This document shows, one piece after another, positions 1-9,210 of a stretch of 43,410 nt of DNA. The notes beneath the pieces were generated by a model. That model made no database searches. It was given only the letters and a program-made list of their open reading frames with translations, and had not been told where the DNA came from. Position 1 is the first letter of the stretch. Each line of letters opens with the position of its first letter. The position numbers and the translations under genes are program-made. Source of the DNA: Flavobacteriaceae bacterium ASP10-09a (GTDB taxonomy: Bacteria; Bacteroidota; Bacteroidia; Flavobacteriales; Flavobacteriaceae); the NCBI GenBank assembly GCA_000981625.1, contig LAQA01000030.1, positions 32,599 to 76,008 of the forward strand, in the 5' to 3' direction.

Positions 1-34
1 AATAAAAATAAATTGGTTCTTCTAATTTGTACAT
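1..34 (-). CDS. batB: BatB-like VWA protein, first 11 codons only (cut by window edge)
   Basis: An ATG on the minus strand lies one base after the batA stop codon and opens a frame reading MYKLEEPIYFY to the window edge. This matches the usual start of flavobacterial BatB proteins, which begin with a short acidic and aromatic stretch before the first membrane helix. The gene order (batA then batB, nearly touching) is the usual one in Bat operons. Only eleven residues are visible, so the identification rests mostly on position. Confidence 0.6.
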   Translation of the reverse strand, partial: MYKLEEPIYFY

Positions 35-35
35 T

Positions 36-1046
36 TTAAATAAAGCTCTTAAATAATGTATTTCTTAATAAGAATTCAAGTAGTAATAAACCAAGAGCCA
101 ATAGCACTAAAGATCGATACATCTCTTGGTAATTATAATATTTAAATTCTTCTACTTTTGTTTTTTCGAGTTTGTCAATTTCATCATAAATTTCTTTTAA
201 TGAAGTATTATCTGTAGCTCTAAAATATTTTCCATTTGTTTCTTTTGCTATTTCTTTTAGCAAATCTTCATCAATTTCTACTTGCTGTTTCCTAAAATTT
301 AACTTTCCTGTTCTTGGATCTTTACTCCAAGGGAAATCGGCCATTCCATTAGTTCCAATTCCTACCGTATAAACTTTAATGCCTAGTTCTTTTGCGAGTT
401 CTGTTGCCGTTCTTGGATCTATATTTCCTGAGTTGTTTACTCCATCAGTTAATAAAATTATAACCTTGCTTTTTGCCTTACTTTCTTTAAGCCTATTTAC
501 TCCAGAACCTAACCCCATACCAATGGCAGTTCCTCCTTCTAGTTGGCCCCATTTTAATTCTGAGATTGTGCGTTTTACAATAGCTTTATCACTAGTAATT
601 GGCGTTTGTGTAAAACTTTCTCCTGCATAAACTACGATACCAATTCTGTCATTTGGTCTTCTGTCAACAAAATCGATAGCTACTTTTTTTAAAGCTTCTA
701 ATCTGTTTGGTTTTAAATCTCTAGCTAACATACTTGCAGAAACATCAATTGCCATAACGATATCTATACCTCTGTTTGTTTTTGTTTTTTTACTTACAGA
801 AACATTTCTTGGTCTTGCTAAAGCTACAATTGTTAAAGCCAAAGCTAGTATTCTTAAAAGAGATAAGATTGGTTTTAATTTTGATAAAATTGATGGTTTT
901 ACCTTAAAACCTTTAACACTCGGCATCGTTAAAATTGCGACATCTTTTTTACGCATAAAGAAATACCAAGCTACCAAAAATGGAATTAAAATTAGCAGCC
1001 ACAAAAATTCTGGATTTAAAAATTCAAAATTATTCCAATTCATCAT
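36..1046 (-). CDS. batA: BatA-like VWA-domain inner membrane protein
   Basis: The 336-residue protein has two N-terminal membrane helices (about residues 13-30 and 58-77), a von Willebrand A domain (about 92-290) and a C-terminal helix (about 310-330). The metal-ion-dependent adhesion site is complete: D101, S103 and S105 in a DVSAS motif, T173 in GGT, and D201 in TDG. This is the layout of BatA in the Bacteroides aerotolerance operon, where VWA proteins are thought to work with the MoxR ATPase in envelope or stress functions; the exact reaction is unknown. The start overlaps the end of the preceding gene by 17 bases, which suggests translational coupling. A second Met follows the first, so the start could be one codon later. 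Confidence 0.9.
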   Translation of the reverse strand: MMNWNNFEFLNPEFLWLLILIPFLVAWYFFMRKKDVAILTMPSVKGFKVKPSILSKLKPILSLLRILALALTIVALARPRNVSVSKKTKTNRGIDIVMAIDVSASMLARDLKPNRLEALKKVAIDFVDRRPNDRIGIVVYAGESFTQTPITSDKAIVKRTISELKWGQLEGGTAIGMGLGSGVNRLKESKAKSKVIILLTDGVNNSGNIDPRTATELAKELGIKVYTVGIGTNGMADFPWSKDPRTGKLNFRKQQVEIDEDLLKEIAKETNGKYFRATDNTSLKEIYDEIDKLEKTKVEEFKYYNYQEMYRSLVLLALGLLLLEFLLRNTLFKSFI

Positions 1047-2034
1047 CTTCTATAATTGGTTTAGGTTTTAAACTACTAACAATATCTTCAGCATCTTTTC
1101 TATCTTCTTCGATTTCTAAGGCTAATGGTTTGGATTTTGCAAACTTTACTAAATCGGCCTCTTGTAGTAATTCTTTTAGTTTATTAATTGTTTCTTTTGA
1201 TGTCTTTATCGTTTCTACGTCATTAAAATCTTTTAGTGTTTCCAAGATTTCATCTGTAGTTTTTTCTAAGGCAGGTACTTTTAATTCACGCTCAATATAA
1301 CCCCGTACAATTTCTGTTAACTCACTATAGTATTCTTTGACTTTATTATTTTGCCAAAGTAATTTTTCATCTAATTCATTCAACTTATAAATAGCTTCTT
1401 CGTAAGGAGGTAAAGCTCTATAGGTTGGTTCGTCATCTTCTGTTTTTTGTTTTCTGATAACAAACCAGTAAATCCAGAAACCTATAATCGCTAAAGCAGC
1501 TAAAAGGGTATAAATATATATTTTAAAATCATCAAAAGTATAAGGCTCTGCTTTAATCGTTTTTATAGGAAATTTCTTAATCTTTGTAGTGTCAATAGCA
1601 ACAGTAGCGACATTTACTAACATAGAATCTGTTAGATATGCTTGGTTTTTTACGAAAATTTGTTGTTGAGGAATGTAGTATGCGCCACTATCAAAACCAG
1701 TTATAATATATTTTTGAATTAGCATATTATTAAGAGTGTCAACTCTAGCAGAATCGATAACTTCTAAACCTTTTAATTCGAGTTTAGGAAGAATTACATT
1801 CTCAGTTTCATTTACAGAAATTCTATAACTAAATTGCTCACCAATTCTAATTTGTGAAGTTTCAATTTGTGCTTTTACCATTGGATTCTGTGCAAAAGCA
1901 GAAACGCTAATTAGTAAAAGAAAAAATAACATAAAGCTTCTCCCAGCAATCTCCTCTCTATGGGGAAGAGTATACTTGGTTTTTCCTTTATTATTTTCTT
2001 TTTGAAATATTTTATATGTATTGACTGTTTTCAA
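1030..2034 (-). CDS. BatD-like membrane protein of the Bat operon
   Basis: A 334-residue protein with a hydrophobic export signal ending in SAFAQ (about residues 35-48), a periplasmic beta-rich region (50-165), one membrane helix (about 175-193) and a charged cytoplasmic tail. It resembles the N-terminal part of BatD or the DUF4381-type proteins found between DUF58 and BatA genes; the function is unknown. The stretch before the signal core is unusually long. About 13 of its codons (TLPHREEIAG and flanks) come from a short GC-richer imperfect inverted repeat at about 1939-1972 that looks like an inserted repeat element. An alternative start at 1932 would leave the signal without a positive n-region, so the longer start is preferred. 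Confidence 0.75.
   Translation of the reverse strand: MKTVNTYKIFQKENNKGKTKYTLPHREEIAGRSFMLFFLLLISVSAFAQNPMVKAQIETSQIRIGEQFSYRISVNETENVILPKLELKGLEVIDSARVDTLNNMLIQKYIITGFDSGAYYIPQQQIFVKNQAYLTDSMLVNVATVAIDTTKIKKFPIKTIKAEPYTFDDFKIYIYTLLAALAIIGFWIYWFVIRKQKTEDDEPTYRALPPYEEAIYKLNELDEKLLWQNNKVKEYYSELTEIVRGYIERELKVPALEKTTDEILETLKDFNDVETIKTSKETINKLKELLQEADLVKFAKSKPLALEIEEDRKDAEDIVSSLKPKPIIEDDELE
1939..1972. repeat. REP-like imperfect inverted repeat inside the BatD-like gene
   Basis: The plus strand reads CTTCTCCC, about 16 bases, then GGGGAAG, so the ends form an imperfect stem with a CTCCTCTC-type centre. The base composition is richer in G and C than the surrounding AT-rich gene. Short GC-richer elements of this kind are scattered through flavobacterial genomes. 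The element is read in frame and lengthens the signal peptide of the host gene. Identity as a repeat family is inferred from one copy and not proven. Confidence 0.4.
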
Positions 2035-2119
2035 CTTTTAAATTTATTTTTTCAATGTAATAATACATAAATTTTACATTTTGATTGTTTCTTCCCCTAA
2101 GAATTGTTAGCGTAGGATT

Positions 2120-2989
2120 TTATCTTCCTTTGTGTTTAAAGTAACCTAATAATTTTTTCACGTAACCTTCATCAACTCTAGTATTAATAGTTCCTGCACC
2201 ACTTCTTTTAAAAGTACTTATGTAATATTCAGTTAGCCTTAATGCGTTTTCTTTGTAATTTATTCTGATAGATTTTGATGCGGTATTAACCAATTGAACA
2301 CTACCCGATTCAGCATCTAACATTTGCACCATTCCTAAATTCGGAATTTCTTCATCATGTTTATCATACACTCTAATGCCAGTTAAATCGTGTTTTTTTG
2401 CTGCAATTTTTAATGTTTTTTCATAATCATCATCCATAAAATCAGATAACATAAAAACAATGGCTCTTTTTTTCATCACACTTGATAAAAATTTTAAAGC
2501 TGCAGAAAGATCTGTTTTTTTACTTTTAGGTTTAAATTCTATGAGCTCTCTAATAATTCTTAAAACATGACTTTTCCCCTTTTTAGGAGGAATAAACAAT
2601 TCGATATCATCAGAAAAAAGAATTAAACCTACTTTGTCATTATTTTGAGTCGCAGAAAAAGCTAAGGTTGCAGCAATTTCTGTAACAGTATCTTTTTTAA
2701 ATTGTGTTGCTGTTCCGAATGATTCTGAACCAGAAACATCCACCATCAACATCATGGTTAATTCTCGTTCTTCTTCAAAAACTTTGATATAAGGTTCGTT
2801 ATAACGTGCAGTAACATTCCAATCAATTGCTCTAACATCATCACCAAATTGGTATTGTCTTACTTCAGAAAAAGTCATACCACGTCCTTTGAATGATGAA
2901 TGGTACTCACCGCCAAAAATATGATCAGACAAACGCCTTGTCTTTATCTCAATTTTACGAACTTTTTTTAGTATTTCTTTAGTTTCCAT
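2120..2989 (-). CDS. DUF58 domain protein
   Basis: A soluble protein of 289 residues. It carries the DUF58 signature around residues 27-60 (GGEYHSSFKGRG, then RQYQFGDDVRAIDWN), followed by a VWA-like fold with a DVSGSE motif near residue 84. DUF58 proteins are almost always encoded beside MoxR AAA ATPases and are thought to be their partners, but no reaction has been established. Here the gene lies 115 bases downstream of moxR and 85 bases upstream of the BatD-like gene on the same strand. There is no signal peptide or membrane helix, as expected for the cytoplasmic member of the system. Confidence 0.9.
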   Translation of the reverse strand: METKEILKKVRKIEIKTRRLSDHIFGGEYHSSFKGRGMTFSEVRQYQFGDDVRAIDWNVTARYNEPYIKVFEEERELTMMLMVDVSGSESFGTATQFKKDTVTEIAATLAFSATQNNDKVGLILFSDDIELFIPPKKGKSHVLRIIRELIEFKPKSKKTDLSAALKFLSSVMKKRAIVFMLSDFMDDDYEKTLKIAAKKHDLTGIRVYDKHDEEIPNLGMVQMLDAESGSVQLVNTASKSIRINYKENALRLTEYYISTFKRSGAGTINTRVDEGYVKKLLGYFKHKGR

Positions 2990-3104
2990 CTTTTCAGTAA
3001 CCAGTTTTCATTCTCGGTTATTAGCAAACCGTTGAGTTTTATAATTTAGTTTTAGTATGGGTAAGCAACTGCCTACTGCAACTAATTTTTCTACAAACTC
3101 TTTT

Positions 3105-4094
3105 CTATGGTACCTCTACTTCGTTAATAATTGAATTGATAATGTCTACAGAAGTTACATTTTCTGCTTCAGCTTCATAGGTAATACCAATTCTGTGACG
3201 TAAAACATCAAAAACAACAGCTCTAACATCTTCTGGAATTACATACCCTCTTCTTTTAATGAAAGCATAACATTTAGCTGCTTTTGCTAAATTGATACTT
3301 CCACGAGGTGAGGCTCCGAAACTAATTAAATCTTTTAATTGTGGTAAGTTGTATTTTTCTGGATAACGAGTTGCAAAAATGATGTCAAGAATATATTTCT
3401 CAATTTTTTCATCCATATAAACTTCATTGGCAACCTCTCTTGCTTTTAAAATTTGCTCTACAGATACAACAGGGTTCACAATTGCAAATTTACCAGATAA
3501 ATTCTGACGCATAATAACCTGTTCGTCTTGTAACTTTGGATAATCAATAACTACTTTTAGCATAAAACGATCAACTTGTGCTTCTGGCAAAGGATAGGTT
3601 CCTTCTTGTTCTACAGGATTTTGAGTTGCCATTACTAAAAAAGGTTCATCTAACTTAAAAGTAGTGTCACCAATAGTGATTTGACGCTCTTGCATTGCTT
3701 CTAATAAGGCAGACTGCACTTTTGCAGGTGCTCTGTTAATCTCATCTGCTAATACAAAATTTGCAAAAATTGGACCCTTTTTAATCATGAAATCATTTTC
3801 TTTCATATTATAAATCATGGTTCCAACAACATCTGCAGGTAATAAATCTGGCGTAAACTGCACCCTACTAAAACTTGCCTGAATCGCCTTAGAGAGCGTA
3901 TTAATTGCTAATGTTTTTGCTAGTCCAGGAACCCCTTCCAATAAAATATGTCCATTCCCAATCAATCCAATTAACAAACTTTCTATCATTTGTTTTTGCC
4001 CAACAATTACTTTATTCATTTCTAAAGTAAGAATGTCTATAAAGGCACTTTCTCTTTCTATTTTCTCATTAATAGCTCTTACATCTACATCCAT
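3105..4094 (-). CDS. moxR: MoxR-family AAA+ ATPase
   Basis: This 329-residue protein has a Walker A motif GVPGLAKT at 54-61, a Walker B motif LADEINRAP around 115-123 and the arginine-rich C-terminal lid of MoxR/RavA-type AAA+ ATPases. These act as chaperone-like ATPases that mature or regulate VWA-domain partners. It is the first gene of the minus-strand set moxR, DUF58, BatD-like, batA, batB. A TAGCTTTG -7 box lies 38 bases upstream. A decayed copy of its first 45 or so codons, including this promoter, sits about 5 kb away at 9022-9210. Confidence 0.95.
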   Translation of the reverse strand: MDVDVRAINEKIERESAFIDILTLEMNKVIVGQKQMIESLLIGLIGNGHILLEGVPGLAKTLAINTLSKAIQASFSRVQFTPDLLPADVVGTMIYNMKENDFMIKKGPIFANFVLADEINRAPAKVQSALLEAMQERQITIGDTTFKLDEPFLVMATQNPVEQEGTYPLPEAQVDRFMLKVVIDYPKLQDEQVIMRQNLSGKFAIVNPVVSVEQILKAREVANEVYMDEKIEKYILDIIFATRYPEKYNLPQLKDLISFGASPRGSINLAKAAKCYAFIKRRGYVIPEDVRAVVFDVLRHRIGITYEAEAENVTSVDIINSIINEVEVP

Positions 4095-4131
4095 TGTAAT
4101 ATTGTATTAAGTGTTATTTTTAAAACGCAAA

Positions 4132-4139
4132 CAAAGCTA
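4132..4139 (-). promoter_or_regulatory. -7 box of the moxR operon
   Basis: The minus strand reads TAGCTTTG, a full match to the Bacteroidota -7 consensus TAnnTTTG, 38 bases before the moxR start. I see no clear -33 TTG at the usual distance. In the decayed copy the matching site (9201-9208) reads TAGCTATG, so the third consensus T is lost there. Confidence 0.55.
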
Positions 4140-4331
4140 CAATTTTAACGAAATTATTCTTGTTAAAAGAAGGTTAAAGGTGATTTGATTTGTAAAATAA
4201 AAAATATAGAGTAAAATTATTGGTTTTTTATCGCTTTAAGTGTCGTGGTAGTATTTTTTTACTCACTATTATTTTTTTTTATGGAATAAAACATCAATAT
4301 TTGTCTATAATCATAAAACAAATTAATTTAT

Positions 4332-7217
4332 ATGAAACAAAAGAACTTACAAAAATTTTTACTGTTCTCCTTATTATTGTTGTTACCATTGACGATGGTT
4401 GCCCAAACAGTTAAGGGAAAAGTAACTGATGTGTCTGGCGAAGGGTTGCCATACATGAATGTTGTTGAGAAAGGGACCTCTAATGGAGTCGTTTCTGATG
4501 ATAATGGAGAATTTTCTATTACATTAAAAAGTTTACCAACAACTTTGGTAATATCTTCTATGGGTTTTGAAACAAAAACTGTAAAAGTAAACAATGCTTC
4601 TTTTTTAACAATTGTTGTTAATGAAGACAATGCTTTAGATGAAATAGTAGTTATTGGTTCTAGAAATAAATCTAGAACAGCTATTGATACTCCGGTACCA
4701 GTAGACGTTATAGATGTAAAGGAATTACTTAGCTCAGGAGCGCAAGTAAACCTAAATCAAATTTTAAATTATGTGGCTCCTTCATTTACATCGAATACAC
4801 AAACAATTTCTGATGGTACAGACCATATAGATCCAGCTTCTTTAAGAGGTTTAGGACCAGATCAAGTATTGGTGTTAATCAACGGAAAAAGAAGACATAC
4901 TTCTTCTTTAGTAAACGTTAATGGTACTTTTGGGCGTGGTTCTGTAGGTACAGATTTAAACGCAATACCAGCTGCTGCAATTAAAAGAATTGAAGTTTTA
5001 AGAGACGGTGCTGCGGCACAATACGGTTCTGACGCTATTGCAGGTGTAATTAACATTGTACTAAACGATGTAACAGATGAATTAAATATTTCTGTAACAA
5101 ACGGAGCACATGTTTCTAGTAATTCAAATGGCCAAACAGGTGGTATTGATGGAGAAACGGTAAATGTTTCTGCAAACTACGGTATAAAATTAGGAAACAA
5201 TGGTGGTTTTATAAACTTTACTGGAGATTTTGATGTAAGAGAAGCTTATAACAGAATGAAAGAATGGGAAGGAAACATCTTTAACGCATATAATTCTGTA
5301 GAATGGGTTGCTAATAATTCAAATATGAATTTAGGTGACATGTCTTTATCAGACATTCAATTGGCTGCACAAGGAGTTACTCATTTCGATTTAGCAACTA
5401 AGAACGCTATTAATGGTGCAACTTCAATTGCTGATTTACAAAGTTTATTAAATTTTGATACTACTGAAGCAGAATTATTAACAAGAGGTCAATCTCGTAG
5501 TGATTACAACATGAGGGTTGGGCAATCTAAAGTAAGAGGTGGTCGTTTCTTTGCAAACTTTTCTTTACCGTTAGATGATAATGGTACAGAAATCTATTCT
5601 TTTGCAGGAATGGGATCTAGAGATGGTAACTCTGCTGGTTTTTACAGATTACCAAATCAATCTAGAACTTATACACCAACATATATTAATGGTTTTTTAC
5701 CTGAGATTAATTCAACAGTACAAGATAAATCTATTGCAGTAGGAATTAAAGGAAAAATTGGTGAATGGGATGTAGATTTTTCAAACACTTGGGGTAAAAA
5801 CTCATTTTTATACACTATTGATAATACAGCGAATGCATCTTTATTAAGTGCATCGCCTACTACTTTTAATGCTGGAGGTTTTTCTTTCGCACAAAATACT
5901 ACGAATTTAGATTTTTCTAAAAATTATGAAGATATTTTTAGTGGTTTAAATGTTGCTTTTGGTACTGAATACAGAACAGAGACTTATGAAATAGTTGCAG
6001 GACAAGAAGAGTCTTACACGCAATATGATAATGATGGAGCACCTGTTACAGGATCAACAAGTGGTGCGACAGACTTTTTTGGGAATACTAGAGCAGGAGG
6101 ATCTCAAGTTTTTCCTGGATTTAGTCCAGATAATGCATTAAATAGAAATAGAAACAATATCGCTGGTTATTTAGATGTTGAAGCTGATATCACAGAAAAA
6201 TGGTTGGTAGGTCTTGCTATGCGATTTGAAAATTATTCAGATTTCGGTTCTACTCTTAACTATAAGGTAACTTCTAGGTATAAGTTAAACGAAAACACGG
6301 CTATTAGAGGAGCTTTTAACACTGGTTTTAGAGCACCTTCTTTACATCAATTACATTTTAATTCTACGTCTACAATCTTTGACCAAAATGGAGATCCACA
6401 AGAAGTGGGTACTTTTGCAAATGATAGTAGAGCTGCCGAATTATTAGGTATTCCAGAATTAAAAGAAGAAGAGTCTGCAAGTGTAAGTATCGGTTTTACT
6501 GCAAAAATACCAGATGCAAACTTAAAAATTACCGTAGATGGTTATTGGGTAGGTATTGAAGACAGAGTTGTTTATACAGGACAGTTTGGTGGAGCAGCAA
6601 TTGCCCCTTTATTGGCAAAAGCAAATGCAACAGCAGCATCGTTCTTTGCAAACGCAATAGATACAGAATCTAAAGGTGTAGATATCGTAATTACACACAA
6701 AACAACTTTGTTTGGTAACATGAAGCTTAAAACAGATTTAGCAGGTACTTTTTCTCAAACAAGACAAGTAGATGATATACATAGTTCACAACAAATAGCA
6801 GATGCTGGTTTGGTAGGGACTTATTTTCCAGAAGATAGTAGAGTATATTTAGAAGAAGCTGTACCAAGAACAAAAGTAAACTTATCGAATTCATTATCTG
6901 CAGGAAGGTTTAATATATTCTTAAGAAACGTATACTTTGGTAAAGTTACAGAAGCAACTTCAAATATAAACAGACAACAAATATTTAGTTCTAAAATAGT
7001 TACTGATTTATCTTTAGGTTTTAAAGCTACAGATAACTTAAGATTAACTATTGGAGCAAATAATTTATTAGATATGTTTCCAGACAGAGCTGCAGAATCT
7101 TTTTCAGACGGAGGAACCAACAGAAGTGGTGGTCGTTTCGATTGGTCTAGAAGAGCACAACAATTTGGTATTGGTGGTAGATTCTTATTTGCAAGAATTA
7201 ATTTTATATTAAAATAA
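4332..7217 (+). CDS. TonB-dependent outer membrane receptor
   Basis: A 961-residue outer membrane protein. Residues 1-25 form a signal peptide ending in VAQ. A carboxypeptidase-D-like beta domain follows (about 27-110: VKGKVTDVSGEGLPYMNV), then the plug (about 115-235) with RGLGPDQVLVLINGKR and the AGVINIVLN end, and then a 22-strand barrel ending in an aromatic-rich C-terminus. It imports an unknown substrate using the TonB-ExbBD energy system. The size and plug resemble general TonB receptors more than SusC, and no SusD gene lies next to it. Two lipoprotein genes follow 12 and 5 bases apart, so the three are likely one operon. No TAnnTTTG box was found upstream. Confidence 0.95.
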   Translation: MKQKNLQKFLLFSLLLLLPLTMVAQTVKGKVTDVSGEGLPYMNVVEKGTSNGVVSDDNGEFSITLKSLPTTLVISSMGFETKTVKVNNASFLTIVVNEDNALDEIVVIGSRNKSRTAIDTPVPVDVIDVKELLSSGAQVNLNQILNYVAPSFTSNTQTISDGTDHIDPASLRGLGPDQVLVLINGKRRHTSSLVNVNGTFGRGSVGTDLNAIPAAAIKRIEVLRDGAAAQYGSDAIAGVINIVLNDVTDELNISVTNGAHVSSNSNGQTGGIDGETVNVSANYGIKLGNNGGFINFTGDFDVREAYNRMKEWEGNIFNAYNSVEWVANNSNMNLGDMSLSDIQLAAQGVTHFDLATKNAINGATSIADLQSLLNFDTTEAELLTRGQSRSDYNMRVGQSKVRGGRFFANFSLPLDDNGTEIYSFAGMGSRDGNSAGFYRLPNQSRTYTPTYINGFLPEINSTVQDKSIAVGIKGKIGEWDVDFSNTWGKNSFLYTIDNTANASLLSASPTTFNAGGFSFAQNTTNLDFSKNYEDIFSGLNVAFGTEYRTETYEIVAGQEESYTQYDNDGAPVTGSTSGATDFFGNTRAGGSQVFPGFSPDNALNRNRNNIAGYLDVEADITEKWLVGLAMRFENYSDFGSTLNYKVTSRYKLNENTAIRGAFNTGFRAPSLHQLHFNSTSTIFDQNGDPQEVGTFANDSRAAELLGIPELKEEESASVSIGFTAKIPDANLKITVDGYWVGIEDRVVYTGQFGGAAIAPLLAKANATAASFFANAIDTESKGVDIVITHKTTLFGNMKLKTDLAGTFSQTRQVDDIHSSQQIADAGLVGTYFPEDSRVYLEEAVPRTKVNLSNSLSAGRFNIFLRNVYFGKVTEATSNINRQQIFSSKIVTDLSLGFKATDNLRLTIGANNLLDMFPDRAAESFSDGGTNRSGGRFDWSRRAQQFGIGGRFLFARINFILK

Positions 7218-7229
7218 AAACATTCAATT

Positions 7230-8105
7230 ATGAAAAAAAATATTAAATTTTTAACGATACTTTGTATGGTTTTAGGCTTGTCCTTTTACTCTTGTGAAGA
7301 TGATAGTACCGTTGCTAATGAAGAATTATTAGTAACTCCAACGGAAATAAGTGTTAATTTTGTAGATGCTAACAATAATATTTCTGTAATAGAAGGAGAA
7401 GATGTTGTGCTTAACGTTCAATTAAGCAGTGCATTATCTATTGCTACGACTTTAGATGTTATGGTTCAATCTGGAGGGGCTGATGCTTCTGCAACAGAGG
7501 TTACATATACGAGTTCTTTTGAGATAGCTGCAGGTTCAACTTCTCAAGATATTACACTTAGTTTTCTTGATGATGGTGATTATTTACTGTCAGATATTCA
7601 AACGTATACGGTGTCATTTAACATGGGAAACATGGATCCAAACCTTTATTTAATCTCTACTGATGCTAGTAGAATAATAACTGTTAGTGAGCCATTACCT
7701 CCAGGAACCGTAGTTACAACAACTACTGGTAATTTATCAATATCTGTTGGTTTTGCAGCTGGAGGTGATATTGATGTTTATGGTCTTGAAGGAATGTTAA
7801 TAGATGGACCAGCTATACTTGCTGCTAATCTTTTTGACGCTTCTGCTGGTTATTCTAACCCAGAAGTTATAAATCTTGCAAGCGGTTCATCAGATGGTGA
7901 CTACACAATCTTTATTAGAGATTATAACGGTGGTTACCCAACAGATGTTGTAGTTACTTTAGATTTTGCAGGTGGAGAACAAGAAGTTTTTAACTTGGTT
8001 GTTGATGATGCAATGTTTGCAGGACTTATAGATGGCGATGTTAAACTATTTATTAATAAGGCGTCAAGCGGAGCAGCTGTTACCTACACAATTACCCAAA
8101 ACTAA
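7230..8105 (+). CDS. Surface-type lipoprotein, unknown, partner of the TonB receptor
   Basis: A 291-residue protein with a lipoprotein signal: a short hydrophobic stretch and then SFYSC, followed directly by EDD. Acidic residues straight after the lipid-bearing Cys match the lipoprotein export signal described in Flavobacterium and Capnocytophaga, so surface exposure is likely. The rest is rich in Thr, Ser, Val and Gly and looks like two beta-sandwich domains. The N-terminal one resembles Calx-beta or other adhesin folds (IEGEDVVLNVQLSS). It starts 12 bases after the receptor stop. I do not recognise a family. It shares an I-x-AG-x-TS pattern with the next protein, suggesting distant paralogy. 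Confidence 0.8.
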   Translation: MKKNIKFLTILCMVLGLSFYSCEDDSTVANEELLVTPTEISVNFVDANNNISVIEGEDVVLNVQLSSALSIATTLDVMVQSGGADASATEVTYTSSFEIAAGSTSQDITLSFLDDGDYLLSDIQTYTVSFNMGNMDPNLYLISTDASRIITVSEPLPPGTVVTTTTGNLSISVGFAAGGDIDVYGLEGMLIDGPAILAANLFDASAGYSNPEVINLASGSSDGDYTIFIRDYNGGYPTDVVVTLDFAGGEQEVFNLVVDDAMFAGLIDGDVKLFINKASSGAAVTYTITQN

Positions 8106-8110
8106 GAATT

Positions 8111-8953
8111 ATGAAAAAAAATATAAACACAAGTATACTTAGAATTTTAGTCTTATTTCTAGCTTTTACAGCTTGTAATGTAGACGATGATGATCCTATT
8201 GTTGCGAATACTTCAACTATTGCTGCTGAAATACAATTTAGCAACACAGGTACTATTGAATATGCATCTGGTTCAGATTTACTAGTTAATATGAGTGCTG
8301 CAAGCACAACACTTTCTAAAGTAGATTACACTGTTAGTCGAATAGATGTCGACGGTAATGAAACTAATATAATGGAGAGTTCTGTTACTATAAATGCTGG
8401 AGATACTTCGGCTGTGATAAATATAGATGTACCGTTTTTAGAAACAGTTACAGTTACTTTAAGTAATCCTTTAGGACTATATAAGACTTTAGGTTTAGGA
8501 GCTAATATTTCTTTAGAGTTATCAGGGAGGTTAGCGCCATCTCCAGATAGCATAGAAATTGCTTTTACAAATTCTTTTGAATCACCTTCAATTTGGTTTG
8601 GTTTAAGTGCTTTTGATGTTAACGATAATTGGATTACAGATTTTAATCAAAATAGTACTGGAGGTCCTATTAGGTTTCAGTCTATACCTTTAGATGGTAA
8701 TACAAATCTTAATGGTGTATTAAATTCAGCAGATATACTACCAAATTATATTGCTTTAAATTTATTCCCACAGACATCATTTTCGGAACCTATTGGATAT
8801 ACAATATATATAACAATGCCAGACGGAACATCACAAGAATTTTCAGGTGCTATACCGGCATCTATTTATGTTGACAACTCGATAGTATTAGTTACAGTTG
8901 CTGATGATGTTAATAATCCAGGACTTAAAACATATGTTTTTAGTGCTTTATAA
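8111..8953 (+). CDS. Surface-type lipoprotein, unknown, second partner
   Basis: A 280-residue protein with a lipoprotein signal ending in FTAC, followed by NVDDDD, again an acidic run that fits surface export. The body looks all-beta, with an N-terminal domain (about 35-140) that shares the pattern VTINAGDTS with FEIAAGSTS of the preceding protein. The second half is not recognisable. It begins 5 bases after the previous stop and is closed by a strong terminator, so it is the last gene of the receptor operon. The likely role is capture or binding of the receptor substrate at the cell surface, inferred from position only. Confidence 0.75.
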   Translation: MKKNINTSILRILVLFLAFTACNVDDDDPIVANTSTIAAEIQFSNTGTIEYASGSDLLVNMSAASTTLSKVDYTVSRIDVDGNETNIMESSVTINAGDTSAVINIDVPFLETVTVTLSNPLGLYKTLGLGANISLELSGRLAPSPDSIEIAFTNSFESPSIWFGLSAFDVNDNWITDFNQNSTGGPIRFQSIPLDGNTNLNGVLNSADILPNYIALNLFPQTSFSEPIGYTIYITMPDGTSQEFSGAIPASIYVDNSIVLVTVADDVNNPGLKTYVFSAL

Positions 8954-8976
8954 TTGAATTATTTTAAACTTATTAC

Positions 8977-9011
8977 AAATAGGCTACCTCAAAAGGTAGC
9001 CTATTTTTTTT
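8977..9011 (+). terminator. Rho-independent terminator of the receptor-lipoprotein operon
   Basis: A perfect 13-bp stem (8977-8989 with 8994-9006, core AGGCTACCT/AGGTAGCCT) with a CAAA loop runs into a T tract, 23 bases after the last stop codon of the operon. The moxR remnant begins about ten bases further on. Confidence 0.93.
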
Positions 9012-9021
9012 AGAATTAATT

Positions 9022-9210
9022 ATATCCGTTTCTAATCAACCCAATTAACAAACTTCTTCTCATTTGTTTTAGTCCAAAAATTACTTTATTCATTTCTAAA
9101 ATAAGAATGTTTATAATGGCACTTTCTCTTTTCTTTTTATTAACCCCTTAAGTCTATATCAACTGTAAAATTATATTAAGCAATGCTTTTAAAAGGCAAA
9201 CATAGCTAAG
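9022..9210 (-). pseudogene. Decayed duplicate of the moxR 5' end and its promoter
   Basis: The sequence from about 9022 aligns base by base with 3949-4140, the first 45 or so codons of moxR plus its leader. For example, CCAATTAACAAACT and ATTACTTTATTCATTTCTAA occur in both. The first 33 aligned bases differ at 5 positions. The start codon has changed (CAT on the plus strand at 4092-4094 corresponds to AAC at 9161-9163), there are small indels, and the -7 box TAGCTTTG has become TAGCTATG. No open frame remains. Weaker similarity continues to about 9293. This is a gene remnant and is very unlikely to be expressed as protein. Confidence 0.85.

Noticed and set aside
2085..2115. Second copy of the short repeat element near 2090-2110
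   Set aside because: Only a few bases (CTTCCCCTAAG) recall the element in the BatD-like gene, with no matching second arm.
4332..8953. A SusC/SusD polysaccharide utilisation locus
   Set aside because: Neither lipoprotein has the helical SusD pattern, and no glycan-degrading enzyme gene is nearby.
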